This document shows positions 46,701 to 58,700 of a DNA stretch of 64,000 nucleotides, piece after piece; within the stretch, counting starts at the first letter, position 1; every line of letters starts with the position of its first letter. The notes beneath the pieces were generated by a model that worked only from the letters and a program-made list of their open reading frames with translations, ran no database searches and had not been told where the DNA came from. This stretch comes from Eublepharis macularius (Eukaryota > Chordata > Lepidosauria > Squamata > Eublepharidae), in NCBI RefSeq assembly GCF_028583425.1, contig NC_072807.1, positions 29,331,001 through 29,395,000 on the forward strand, read 5' to 3'. The position numbers and the translations under genes were made by a program.

Positions 46701-49700
46701 TGCTAGCCAAAAAATCATGATTATTATAGTTTGTTAAAGGAGCCAAGGGAGGCTTAACAACTGCAGAAAACTACAGTTCCTATTAACAACGGGTTTAAGG
46801 AAAAATGTGTGTGCTGCTTCATTTATACACAAAACTATAACACCTGCATAGGACTGTATTGCCTGGGAAGAAACAAAAAAGCTTAAGTTCTTTAAAAACA
46901 ACAGCCCTGCTTATTGAAAACTAATATTTAAAAGCAAACAAACAAACCACTCTCAATCCCCATATCGGCAGCAACTTAAATTTCAGCAGACTGCTCTTGG
47001 ACAAAATACACGTTCTACAACGGAGTTTTGGTGTAGTGAAAGCAATCGCTCCAGAGTCATGGTACGTGCTCCTCTCCACAGAGGCTAACTAAGGGTCTCA
47101 CCACATGAGACAAAATACACTCGAGTTACACGGGTAATTCAAGTGTATTTTGTAATTCGAGTATATTTTAGTGTAATTCGAGTGTAATCCAAGTGCATTT
47201 TGTCTCATGTGGTTTTACCCTAAGTCACCCAATAATTATTCTGCTTAGTTTAGTGCCTCTGAACTAGCGCTTCACATCTCATCTCATACACAATTGTGCA
47301 GCAAAATTAAAATATTCTGCTAAAGCAGAACTGTGCTAACAGCCCAGGTGGTTTCAAACAATCATACCGATGGGGGGGTGAAGGGTTAAACCCCTTTTTG
47401 GCACAGTCCCCAGGTAAACTGAGGTAGCATGAGCGTACAATTTGCAATGGATCAAGGGCACATGATAATTGTCTTGCCTGTCTGAGCCCTAAGCAACAGT
47501 GACCCACCCAAGGATATTTACCAAATACCCAACAGAACAGAAGTTAAAACTTCCTACATCTTGACCACTTACACCACTTGTTGTGGCAATGGCAGTGGGC
47601 AAAGTACATTCAGCAGTTTACAACCCAATTTTTGACATCCTACCTGTTAAACACATTCCTTTCGTACCATTGCAGAGTTCCAACATCACCCGGACCTAAA
47701 AGAACAGAGGCAATGTACAAGATTAGCGTTTCAAGGCAAACGCTTCATACAGATGTCCCCCTGCTCCACCTCAATTCAGGCATCTAACTCCATGGTTCTC
47801 CAACTGGTTCCAAAGACATGCTGATGTACCACAAGGAGTAAATTAATTCACTTATTAAAGGCTCCTTTCAACTGCACCTGTACACAGAGAAGGTTACCAC
47901 ACTGTATCACTGCACCCTCTCTGTACTTGCTGCCTTCTTTCCTATCCACCTCAGCATGAGATGTAATAGACGGTCCAGGTAGCCCAATCTCATCAGCTCT
48001 CAGAAGCTAAGTGGGGTCAGCCCTGATCTGTTTGGATGGGAGACCACAAATGTCTCCCACCTCTGTTGGTCTCTTGCCTTGAAAACCCCATTGGGTAGCC
48101 ATAAGTCAGCTGTGACTTGATGGCGCACACACACCTCATCCATAGATACAGCAGAACTGGCCACTCTTGATGGAGGCTCCCTGTTGGGTCTCTCTCTGTG
48201 TCAGTGCTTTGCTCCTTGCAAAGGGGGCATTCCCAGGTCAGCAACTCAACCAGACACCCCAAGAGGTAAGCTCCTATGAAAACAGGTAGTAATTCTTTTT
48301 CTTCCGTATTCTAAAGTGTAATGATGACATAATCTGCTTTTAGAATAAAGGTATGCCTTTTTTAGTTCAAGCCATGAAAATTCGGGCAACTTAAAAGAAA
48401 TCAGCCTTTTTATAGTTTACATACTAAGCTTCTCTGGCCTAAATTCTTCCTTTCTTCCTTATATTTTCAATTATGTTTGAAGGACACTACTTAAGACTTA
48501 TAGGTCAGAAGAGTAGAGCAAGAAAGAAAGAAATATAAATCTAAAACATAGCACAAATATTTTTTAACTGAAATTTAAAGGTATTTTTAAAGGTATGCCT
48601 TGGACGTAATTCGTCTGCAGTCACCTCAGCTTTATAGAATTTTCTCTCTCTGTGGACGTCCAACTGGCCTCACCTCTCCTGTCTTTCAGAAGACACATTA
48701 AGATTTTTCTTTTAATGTTTTTAACATGGCATTTGGGATGCTGAATAGTTTTAATAGATGATATTAACAAACAAGGAAGGACTTTAACTGGGATTTTCAC
48801 TGAAGGCTCTCTAAGCTTTATTGGTTGTTTTAATTCAATGGGTTTCGTTTCGATTACCTCTGTTGGCTTTTATTATATTTCCTTTTTTTAAAAAAAACTT
48901 ACTTCGAGTAAAACTTTTGATTCTTACTAATCAATCAATCATCACTCGTCGTGATTACTGTTATTACACCTGGTGTATTATCCCGGCTCAAATGCCAGCT
49001 CTGCTACAGATGCTTGTTGGGTGACCTTGGGCCAGTCACACCCTCTCATCCTAACCTACTTACATGGTTGTGGTTGCAAGGATAAAACAGAGAAGATATA
49101 AGTCGTCGTTTAAGAAACAAAATCACGTACGATATTGCCACCATCCCAGGTTTAACTATCCATCTACCCTTGACTTTTATCCCTCCTGCAACATTAACAC
49201 ATTCTTACAAAACACCTCTCAGTCACTCAGCTCTGAACTGCAGGATTTGAGTCCAGTGACACCTGAGAGACCAACAATTTTCAGGGTATGAGCTTTCGAG
49301 AGTCAGAGCTCCCTTCTTCAGATACAAGGAGGAGTCTCTGAAGTGTATCTCTACATCTGAAGAAAGGAGCTCTGACTCTCGAACGCTCATACCCTGAACA
49401 CTGTTGGTCTCTCAGGTGCCACTGGACTCAAATCCTGCTGTTCGACTGCAGGCCAAGAAGGCTACCCACCTAAAACCCAAGTCTGAAATGAAAGCATGGC
49501 TCTCTTTTAGGCGGCTGACCTCATATGCCCTCCAGAACTCTGTTCATCCAGTGGCTGAACAGCTGTCCCTAGGGAGCCCACAAGCAAGATAACTGCAGCA
49601 GCATTCTCCCACCTACGCTCCCCAGCATCTAATATAAAGAGGCATAACTGCCTCTGATACTGGAGGGAGTAGATAACCAGCATGACCAGTAGCCATTGAT

Positions 49701-52700
49701 AGCCCGGTCCGCCACGAATTTGTCCACTCCGTTTCCTAAAGCCTTCCAAGAGAGCTGTGCCAGTTGCTCTTTGTACAGATATCAATGCTTACACAGAACA
49801 AATTGTAATGTCCCAAAATAAAGGCAAAATTGGACATTTTTTCCATATGTAAGCCAAACTAACTTTTGAAAGAAGGCCACCAGTTGACCTTACTTGTTAA
49901 GGCCATTTAAAAAATGCATGTCAAACCATGTAACAATGAGGTCTCACAGCACCCCAATCCAAAAATACGTGCCTGGATAAAGCCCTAGCAAATTCTCTGA
50001 TGTTGTGACGCGCAATGTTGTGGCTTGTGATGTTGTGGCTTGGACCAGAATGTTCGGCACACTCCAGCCTCCTCTGCCTCCCTTCTTGCTGACATTGCAC
50101 ATTTGAATGAACTAAACATTAAAAACTATGGTGGCATTAGACAAGTCAGGCCAGGCCTACACATAACCCACCAGTGTGCCCCCCAAAAGTTCTGTAAAGC
50201 ATGCTTCCTCTGTAGACACACCCATCTGGCAAAATGTGTCTCAGAGGCAGATAGTTCATTTAATGTGTGTTCAATAGGGGAAGAGACAACTTCATGGAGT
50301 GAAAACCATTGATTAGCCACGATGGCTCAATGGATCCTCCATGTTCAGAGGAAGTATACCTCAAAACAGCAGCTGCCTGTAGACAACAGCACAAGAAGAC
50401 TGTAGTGTTCTGCACTGTGTGACTAAGAGACAGCCTGGACATAACACTGAGGTAAAAACAGAAACCTCTCCTTCCCTGCCAATTTTCATAGCTTCACTGA
50501 CAGCATTTCATAGAGGCACCCGCGAACCCATCCCCTTTGCACACCATTCCCAAGTGTGTGCATACTTGCAAAATTTTGGTAGCTTCAGGAAGGAGTTTTA
50601 GAGAAGCGCGTAATGACAGAATTGCAAGCATATTGCATGGGGGGAGGGTGAGATTCCTGGATGTGACCTTCTCGCTGCCTGTTGACTCTGCCCAGCCAGT
50701 GCATGTCTGACCCATCTTATCTCACATGAAGCTGCCTTCTGCTGAGTCCAGTCCCCGGTTTATTGTGGTTGGCTTGTCTACTCTGGCTGGCAGCAGCTCT
50801 CCGGGGGCTTTCATATCTCCTGCTGCCTGATTCTTCTAACTGGAAATGCTGGGGATTGAATCTCTTCTGCTCATTTCATAAATACATTTAGTTAATTACT
50901 ACATTAAGAGCGCAATTCTAAGCGGAGTTACTCCAGTCTAAGCCCATTGAAACCACCGGGCTTAGACCGGAGTAATTCTGTTTAGGAATGCACTGTTAGT
51001 TACCAAGTAGATTTCCAGAGCATGAGTTTTTGAGAGTCAAACTCCCTTTATCAGATACCAGAGCTTCAACTCGCGAAAGCTCGACTCTTGGAAATCTAGT
51101 TGGTCTTTAAGGTGCTCGAATCTTGCTCATCTACTCCAGACCAACATGGCTACCCACATTTTACATTTAGTTAGTTGCTACATTTAAATTACATCCTTCC
51201 CTCCAACAACCTCCTGGCAGATGATTCTCCCTGCCTCCATTTTGCCCTTACAACCCCACGAGGTGGGCCAGCCACTCTCAGCCTAGCCCGAAGTCTTCCA
51301 GTGAGCTTCATGAAAGGACGGGAATTCAAATTTGGATCTTCCCCAGGCCTAGTGCATCACTCTATCCGCTATGCTGTACAGGACAAGCTTTTTACTCTTC
51401 CTTTAGATGGCTTTGAGAAGAGAAGAAAGCATTATTGAGTGATGTTCCATGATATAATAATAAAAAGCAAACAGATCATTTTGATGAGCATTGAATTTGG
51501 GCTGTGCCCCCAATCTTGCATTCCAGTCTGTGCTTTTTGCTTAACTCACAATGGGCAGCTTATTGCAAATTTAGGGTTTCATTTTTCTACTGCCTGAAAA
51601 TTCACAGCCGCAAGACCATCATTATCGGGACGCCCTGCGTTCCAGATTCCTTGAGCCTTTCAGTTCTGCAAGCCTCTATTCACAAAGGCAGCGTGATTAC
51701 CCACTCTGTGGAGCGCTTCCTCATCAGGCTATTTTGTCAACTGCAATCGCTGTGAGAGTCTATTAAAAGAAAGCACAAAAGGGGAATTGGCCTTGCAATG
51801 TTATGTTGGCAGAAGAATCAGGGGACAGCAGAAACGGCTACTGATTTTGTTTCCCCCACCAATTATCTCCTAGCCAAGAACAGTTTTGTTGCTAAAATGT
51901 CTGTGTTGAGCTCCTATTGAAGGCACAGGAGAAGAGCCAGTTTTAAAAGGAAAAAAAGTTACAGCATGTTTCACTGCACGTCTCAGTCCTGTGCCCGGAA
52001 TGAGCTTCATGCCAGCTTCGACTTCAAGCAACTTTACTGCACTTGAGCCAGCGAGATGCGTGCAGCTTACAGGAAGTAGTGGATGTGGCCTTTGCACCTC
52101 AAGGGATACAGGAGGAGCTCAGCCTTAAAGGGAAGTGGGAATAAGTAACTTTTTTGTGATTGATTGCACCGGTCGAGGTTTTAGCTGGATCTCTCCAAAT
52201 AGCTCTGGTAAAAGCATGTACTATTCCAGCAAAGTGGTGTCTTAGATGCTTCCCACAACACAATGGATATTCAACTTCTGCCACATTTCAACCTGCCCTT
52301 GGAACAATGTACCATTTTTCTGTGGCCCTGTTGCCACCTTAACTTTTCACAGTGTGGAATTTTTAGCAGCCCGATACGCTGATTCAGGCCCTGACCTGGA
52401 TAGCTCTGGCAAGCCCAATCTTGGCAGATCTCAGAAGCTAAGCAGGTTCGGCCTCGGTTACTGGGAGACCTCCAACAAAGACTAGGGTTGCAGAGGCAGG
52501 CAATGGCAAACCACCTCTGATAGTCTCTTGCCCAAAACCCCACCCGTAGGTCGCCATAAGTCAGCTATGACTTAAGGGCACTCTCCACCATCACCCTGAT
52601 TCAGTACACAACCCCCATTTCTCAACACACACACAACAGTTGCTGAAGTATTCCAAGTCCTTCCTCAAAGCTAGAGCATCAGCTTTCTCACCCGACAATC

Positions 52701-55700
52701 AAAACCTGAAAACCTCCAGCCAGCATCTGGCTTTCATATTCACCAGAGAGAACAAGCAGTTCCCCCAGAGTTCTGGGCGAGTTACGCATGCCAGGAGAGG
52801 AGCCCTCGACTGCTGCTTGTTTTGAAGTGGAGCTCACATTCCTCCCAAAGCAAAACAAGTTACTAGACTTACAGAGGCACCCCTCACTTAGGAACAAAGG
52901 CACACATGATGAGCCCAGGGCTACAGAGATCTATGGCCACAAGGGGGCGTCCTGCACCCCGCCACTGGCTCCAACACTAAAAGAAGCATTCCAAATCAAG
53001 AGAATCTCCATGTTTCTTAGAGCCAAGCTACAAGTGACGCCTGACACAGGTTGGACACTGGTCAGCTTCCCTCAAGTTTTGATGGGAAATGTAGGCATTC
53101 TGGTCTTGCAGCTGTAATGGAGAGCCAAGCTGTAAAACCAGGACACCTACATTTCCCATCAAAACTTGAGGGAAGCTGACAAGTGTCCAACCTGTGTAAG
53201 GCGTCACTTGTAGCTTGGCTCTTAGAGCTACTATGCTCTGAGCTCCTCACCTCAGAGACCCGCTTGGGAGGGGGGACTACATGAAAACAATACAGCAAGA
53301 TGTATACACTCGGACAACTGTCTTTTATTTTATTTTCTGTGTACGGGATTACATGATTTATCTGTTAGGGCCTTAATACAATTCGTAGGTGCGGTGGTTG
53401 AAAGACAACAAACATTCCCCCATTTTGATAGTTTCCGGTGAGTAGCCATGTTGGTCTGCAGTCGAAGAGCAAGATTTGAGTCCAACAGCACCTCAAAGAC
53501 CAACCAGATTTCCCAGGTATGAGCTTCTGACAGTCAAAGCTCCCTGAAGCCCATATCTTGAAAACCTGGTTGGTCTTTAAGGTGCTATTGGACCCAGATG
53601 TTATTCCCCCATTTAGTTTCTGGGAAGGGTTTCAATTCTCAGCTTTTCACTGTTGGCTTTGTAGATCAGGTTATACCATGTGCATAGGCTATATACCTTT
53701 TACGCACAGTCGATGTGGCTTAAGGAGCCTGCCATACATGACAAAAACAGGAGACAGATAATGATGCCTGGCAAGTACAGGAAGCTCCTCAATGGGCTTT
53801 AATGGCAGTGGCGAAGGAGCCCCGTCAGGGCTTGGGAGAGAAAACCCTTAACAGCTGGAAACCGAGTGAGCCAAAGAAAGAAGAAGGTTTGGGTTTTGAT
53901 GCGAAAGAGCTCAAAGGAGGGAAGGCAGGTGGCAGAAGCAAAGAAATACACTTGTAAAATAAAGGAATAAACTCAGACAACCTTTCTTTGTCATGAACCT
54001 GCTTAGGACGACCCATACCTTTTCGTTTATTTATATAATTTGTAACTATCAAGAGCCCCGTGGCGCAGAGTGGTAAGCTGCAGTACTGCAGCCCAAGCTC
54101 TGCTCACGACCTGAGTTCGATCCTGGTGGAAGCCGGGTTCAGGTAGCCGGCTCAAGCTTGACTCAGCCTTCCATCCTTCCGAGGTCAGTAAAATGAGTAC
54201 CCAGTTTCCTGGGGGTAAAGTGTAGATGACTGGGGAAGGCAATGGCAAACCACCCCGTAACAAGTCTGCCAAGAAAATGTCGTGATGCGACGTCCCCCCC
54301 ATGGGTCAGTAATGACTCGGTGCTTGCACAGGGGACTACCTTTACCTTTTTAACTATCAAGAAAATAATTCAAACTTCTACTTGGTCCTCTCCATTTTTT
54401 ACAGAGATAAAAACCAGCAAGCGTCACAAGTCTCTGAGAATCTTCTACGTCTACATAAATCCACAGACCAGTGGCCAGGAACATTTTAAGTCATGGCTTC
54501 AACAGTCTGCCTATAAGACGGGACAGGTTCCAATCAAAGCTATATAATGAGGGAAACCCCAGGAACCTCACATTTGACAAAAATATATCAAACAACTTTA
54601 ATCACAGATATCCATCTCATTCTAAAAGAATACAAATATACAAATCCAATTCATGTGATAATATACAATTCATACAATTCATACAATAACCCACACTATA
54701 TATGAACACAGCTGAAGTCCATACAATAGGACTAGGCTCGAGACCCGTGTAAGTCCAGTATATAAGTATCTATAAGTAGCTAATGCACCAATAGCGAGTC
54801 CCAAGTGGCTGTAATTCCTGTGTAAATTTCAAAACGACTGCTGCCACGCTACGCGTGTAGGAGCCCCGGTCGGGACTCTCAACGAATGGTGCGTAAATTT
54901 CAAAGCGGCTGGATCCGCGCTGAAGGTGCCAGAGCCCCCTCTGGGTCTCCCGGCAGATGGCAACGAGCCCGCCAGCTACAAATGCTCGTTTCGGAAACCC
55001 TTCTTCTTGGCCACCTTATAATCATAACAGTCAAAAGCTCAGTTTTCCGGTGGGTCAGTCTGTGCCGACACTTTCACTCCTTAGTCAACGCTAATTACAA
55101 GCTTGTAATTAGCGTTGACTAAGGAGTGAAAGTGTCGGCACAGACTGACCCACCGGAAAACTGAGCTTTTGACTGTTATGATTATAAGGTGGCCAAGAAG
55201 AAGGGTTTCCGAAACGAGCATTTGTAGCTGGCGGGCTCGTTGCCATCTGCCGGGAGACCCAGAGGGGGCTCTGGCACCTTCAGCGCGGATCCAGCCGCTT
55301 TGAAATTTACGCACCATTCGTTGAGAGTCCCGACCGGGGCTCCTACACGCGTAGCGTGGCAGCAGTCGTTTTGAAATTTACACAGGAATTACAGCCACTT
55401 GGGACTCGCTATTGGTGCATTAGCTACTTATAGATACTTATATACTGGACTTACACGGGTCTCGAGCCTAGTCCTATTGTATGGACTTCAGCTGTGTTCA
55501 TATATAGTGTGGGTTATTGTATGAATTGTATGAATTGTATATTATCACATGAATTGGATTTGTATATTTGTATTCTTTTAGAATGAGATGGATATCTGTG
55601 ATTAAAGTTGTTTGATATATTTTTGTCAAATGTGAGGTTCCTGGGGTTTCCCTCATTATATAGCTTCAACAGTCTGCCAGCACCGTGTTCAGCGAACCAT

Positions 55701-58700
55701 CACATACAGGGTGCTGAAATGGATTTTAGGAGTCTGTCTGCCTTAACGTGGGCAGAGCAGACCGTAAACACAATGGATGTTTTGCCTTGGATACACAGCA
55801 TCCCAACATTGCTTTCCTCGAGCACAAAGAGCCTTCAGAAGGCTTCTGACATCACTGAACAGATTTGCAGGATCCAACCCACAGATGATTAGCTTCAGAT
55901 GCAACCAAACCGCACCCTAACTGCCCCCTTCCTTTTTGGGCTTCTCTAAGAACAGCTGTGGGCGAGATGGGTTTTTTTAATTGTGCAATTTTTTTTCTAT
56001 TCTCTCATTCATTATTTTTATTTTCTTTACTTATGTCACTTATAGTCCGCCTTTCTCACTGAGACTCAAGGCAAATTACACAGTGTGAGATTAGTACAGT
56101 CAGTATCAGGAACACTTCCATAAACAATGCCAGAGGGTAAATAGACACAAGTTCACAAAGACACAGCATAAGCAGGAATCCAATACAACATAGTGGTGAG
56201 ATCTAGGTCCCTAACTCATTAGCAGATCGTCTGAGATCCCCCTCCCTTACAATACAGCCCTCCTATCTGAGTAAAAAGCCTTTTTGAATAATTCAGTTTT
56301 GCATCGTTTGAGGGCTAGCGGGCTGAAGTTAAATCCTTTGAAAACGGAGATCGTGTGGCTGGGAAGGACATCGACTGGGGGGGAATTTGTCACTCCCACT
56401 CTCACTGGTGGAAAGCCAGGAGAGTGGGGGCTCTCCTGACCTTCTCCGGCAGGCTGTTCCACAGGGTAGGGGTCACCAGAGAGAAAGCCCACGTATAGGA
56501 TGCTGTTGATGTCACCAATGTGCAGGGTGGCACCTGCAGGAGACCCTGTTCGGAACAGCAAAGCTGCCGTAGAGGAGCGTAGGGAAAGATGCAGTCCTGT
56601 AGGCAGGGCTCATTTCAAGGGGGAACGTGCAGGAACGCAGTTCCAGCAGTTCCCCAAAGAGGTCACATGTCAGGTGGCCCTGCCCACCTGACTCTCGGCC
56701 ATTTTGGGCCTGTTTTGGCCTGGATTGGGGCCGAAACGGCCTGGATCGGGCCTCTGACAGGCGGCGGATCACTCTCCTGCTCAGCAGCAGCCCGATCCTG
56801 ACCATTTTGGGCCCCTTTTTGGCCATTTTTAGCCCCTTTTTGCCATTTTGGGCCCAATTTCGGCCCTGAATGGCCAGGATTGGGTCCAAAACAGCTAGGA
56901 TAGGTGATGTCAGAGGGTGTAGCATATGCAAATCAGTTATGCTCATGACACACTTCCGGTGATGGCAAGGGGTGTGGCATATGCTAATAAGGTGTGCTAA
57001 TGAGTTCCTCCAGCTCTTTTTCTATGAAATGACCCCTGCCTGTAGGTACGCCAGACCAAGGCCATGAAGAGCTTTGTAAGCGATAACCAACACCTTGAGC
57101 TAAGCACAGTAACTAAGGGGTAGCCAATGGAGTGACTGTAGGATGGGAGTGATGTTCATGCTCCTGCTCGCAACGCTCAAGTTAAGAATTTTCTTCCCCT
57201 TTAACGTGGGACCCCATGGGCATTTCAAGGCTAAAGATTGTTAGAAGCATCCCCAATTCTTCTCTTTGGATTGAGAGTACAGCAAAATCCTACAGAGAGG
57301 CAGCAACTGAGAGCATCAAGCCAGGACTGAAGAAGATTTAAATCCCTACCCAGCCCTGAGACTTTGGTTGAAAGATAGTGAGCGGCCCAAGACACCTCAC
57401 AAGATCATTTTGAGGATCGAATGAAGGAAAAGAGAACCACACGTGTGCTGCCCTGTGCTCCTTGGAAGAAGGGAGACATGAAAACATGATTGATATGACA
57501 GCCATGAATGCCCTGACTTGGATAGCCCAGGTGAGCCTGATCTTGTCAGATCTCTGAAGCTAAGCAGGGTCAGCCCTGGTTAGTATTTGAATGGGAGACC
57601 TCCAACAAAGACCAGGGTTGCAGAGGCAGGCAATGGCAAACCACCTCTGATAGTCTCTTGCCAGGAAAGGCCTGCCAGGGGTCGCCATAAGTCAGCTACG
57701 ACTTGAGGGCACTCTCTACCACCACCAAGCATTGGGACATCATTTAAATCAATGGACTTTGAAGGGTGATTAAATAAATAAGTAAATCACAGCTAGGGAG
57801 ATGAAGGGTTTGAAAAGTAACTCTTCAACATTGTACAGAAGAGGTTGGGTCAGTCTCATCAGAGAGAAGCCAGAGATGCAAAGAGCCTTTTGAATGAGAG
57901 CGGCCAACGTTTTAACCAGCTTCTGCTACTGTGTCTTTAACGTATGATTTGCCTATTAGAAGTGGTGATATTTACCTCCTTCCTGTGAAAAGCTTCTCCA
58001 GTAGCACTTAGAATCGTAGCAGGCGGGGCCAACTAAATAGTTGGCAACTGTTTTGAATGTCTGCTAGGGAGATGCACCTACCTATTGGAGTTCTGAAAGC
58101 CCGCCCAGGTTGCCTATCACAGGCTGATCTTTATGGACTGTGAGTACAGCATTGACAGTGTAATTCTAAACAGAGTTACTCCAGTCTAAGCCCATTGAAA
58201 TAAATGGGATCAGACTGGCATAACTCTGCCTAGGATTGCACTGTGAATCAAATAACATTTTTGTGGGCTTTGTCTTGGCATGGACAGAGGGACATGTTCA
58301 CTCTGCTAATGCCAAACACTCTGGCCCGAAACAGATTACAAGGTAGTGCACAGTGACTGTCTCCAGCTAAATTATAACCCACATCACCAAGTAGCCTTCC
58401 ACGTACACCTCCTAAGCATGAGACTGGTGACCCAAGAAGTTAGCTGTTAGTAAGAGACTGTTTGCTGCTCTTCTTTTCTTTGCAATATGGAACAAGTTGT
58501 ACCTGCTGAAAGCATCAAGGGTCACAAACCAGAGACTGGCTTTCTTTTCAAAGCTACTGATGACGCATCAGACACACAGCAATAGCTTACACTTCTTCTT
58601 ACCTTCTCGTGCCTTCTGAGCAGAACACCTAGAACCCTACAAGGGCCAATGATGGGGAAGGAGGAGCAGGAAAGAACCAGAGAGGGCTGGACAATATGCC

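Noticed and set aside
54054-54140. tRNA-like sequence (GTGGCGCAGAGTGG ... GAGTTCGATCC)
   Set aside because: It is the head of a Sauria SINE with target duplication and tail, not a tRNA gene. The same holds for the other SINE heads.
54886-55317. Identical 78-codon frames on both strands
   Set aside because: A consequence of the perfect palindrome; no protein features.
57540-57610. 5S rRNA-like sequence
   Set aside because: It is the promoter part of a 5S-derived SINE; the 5' and 3' ends of 5S rRNA are missing and a SINE tail follows.
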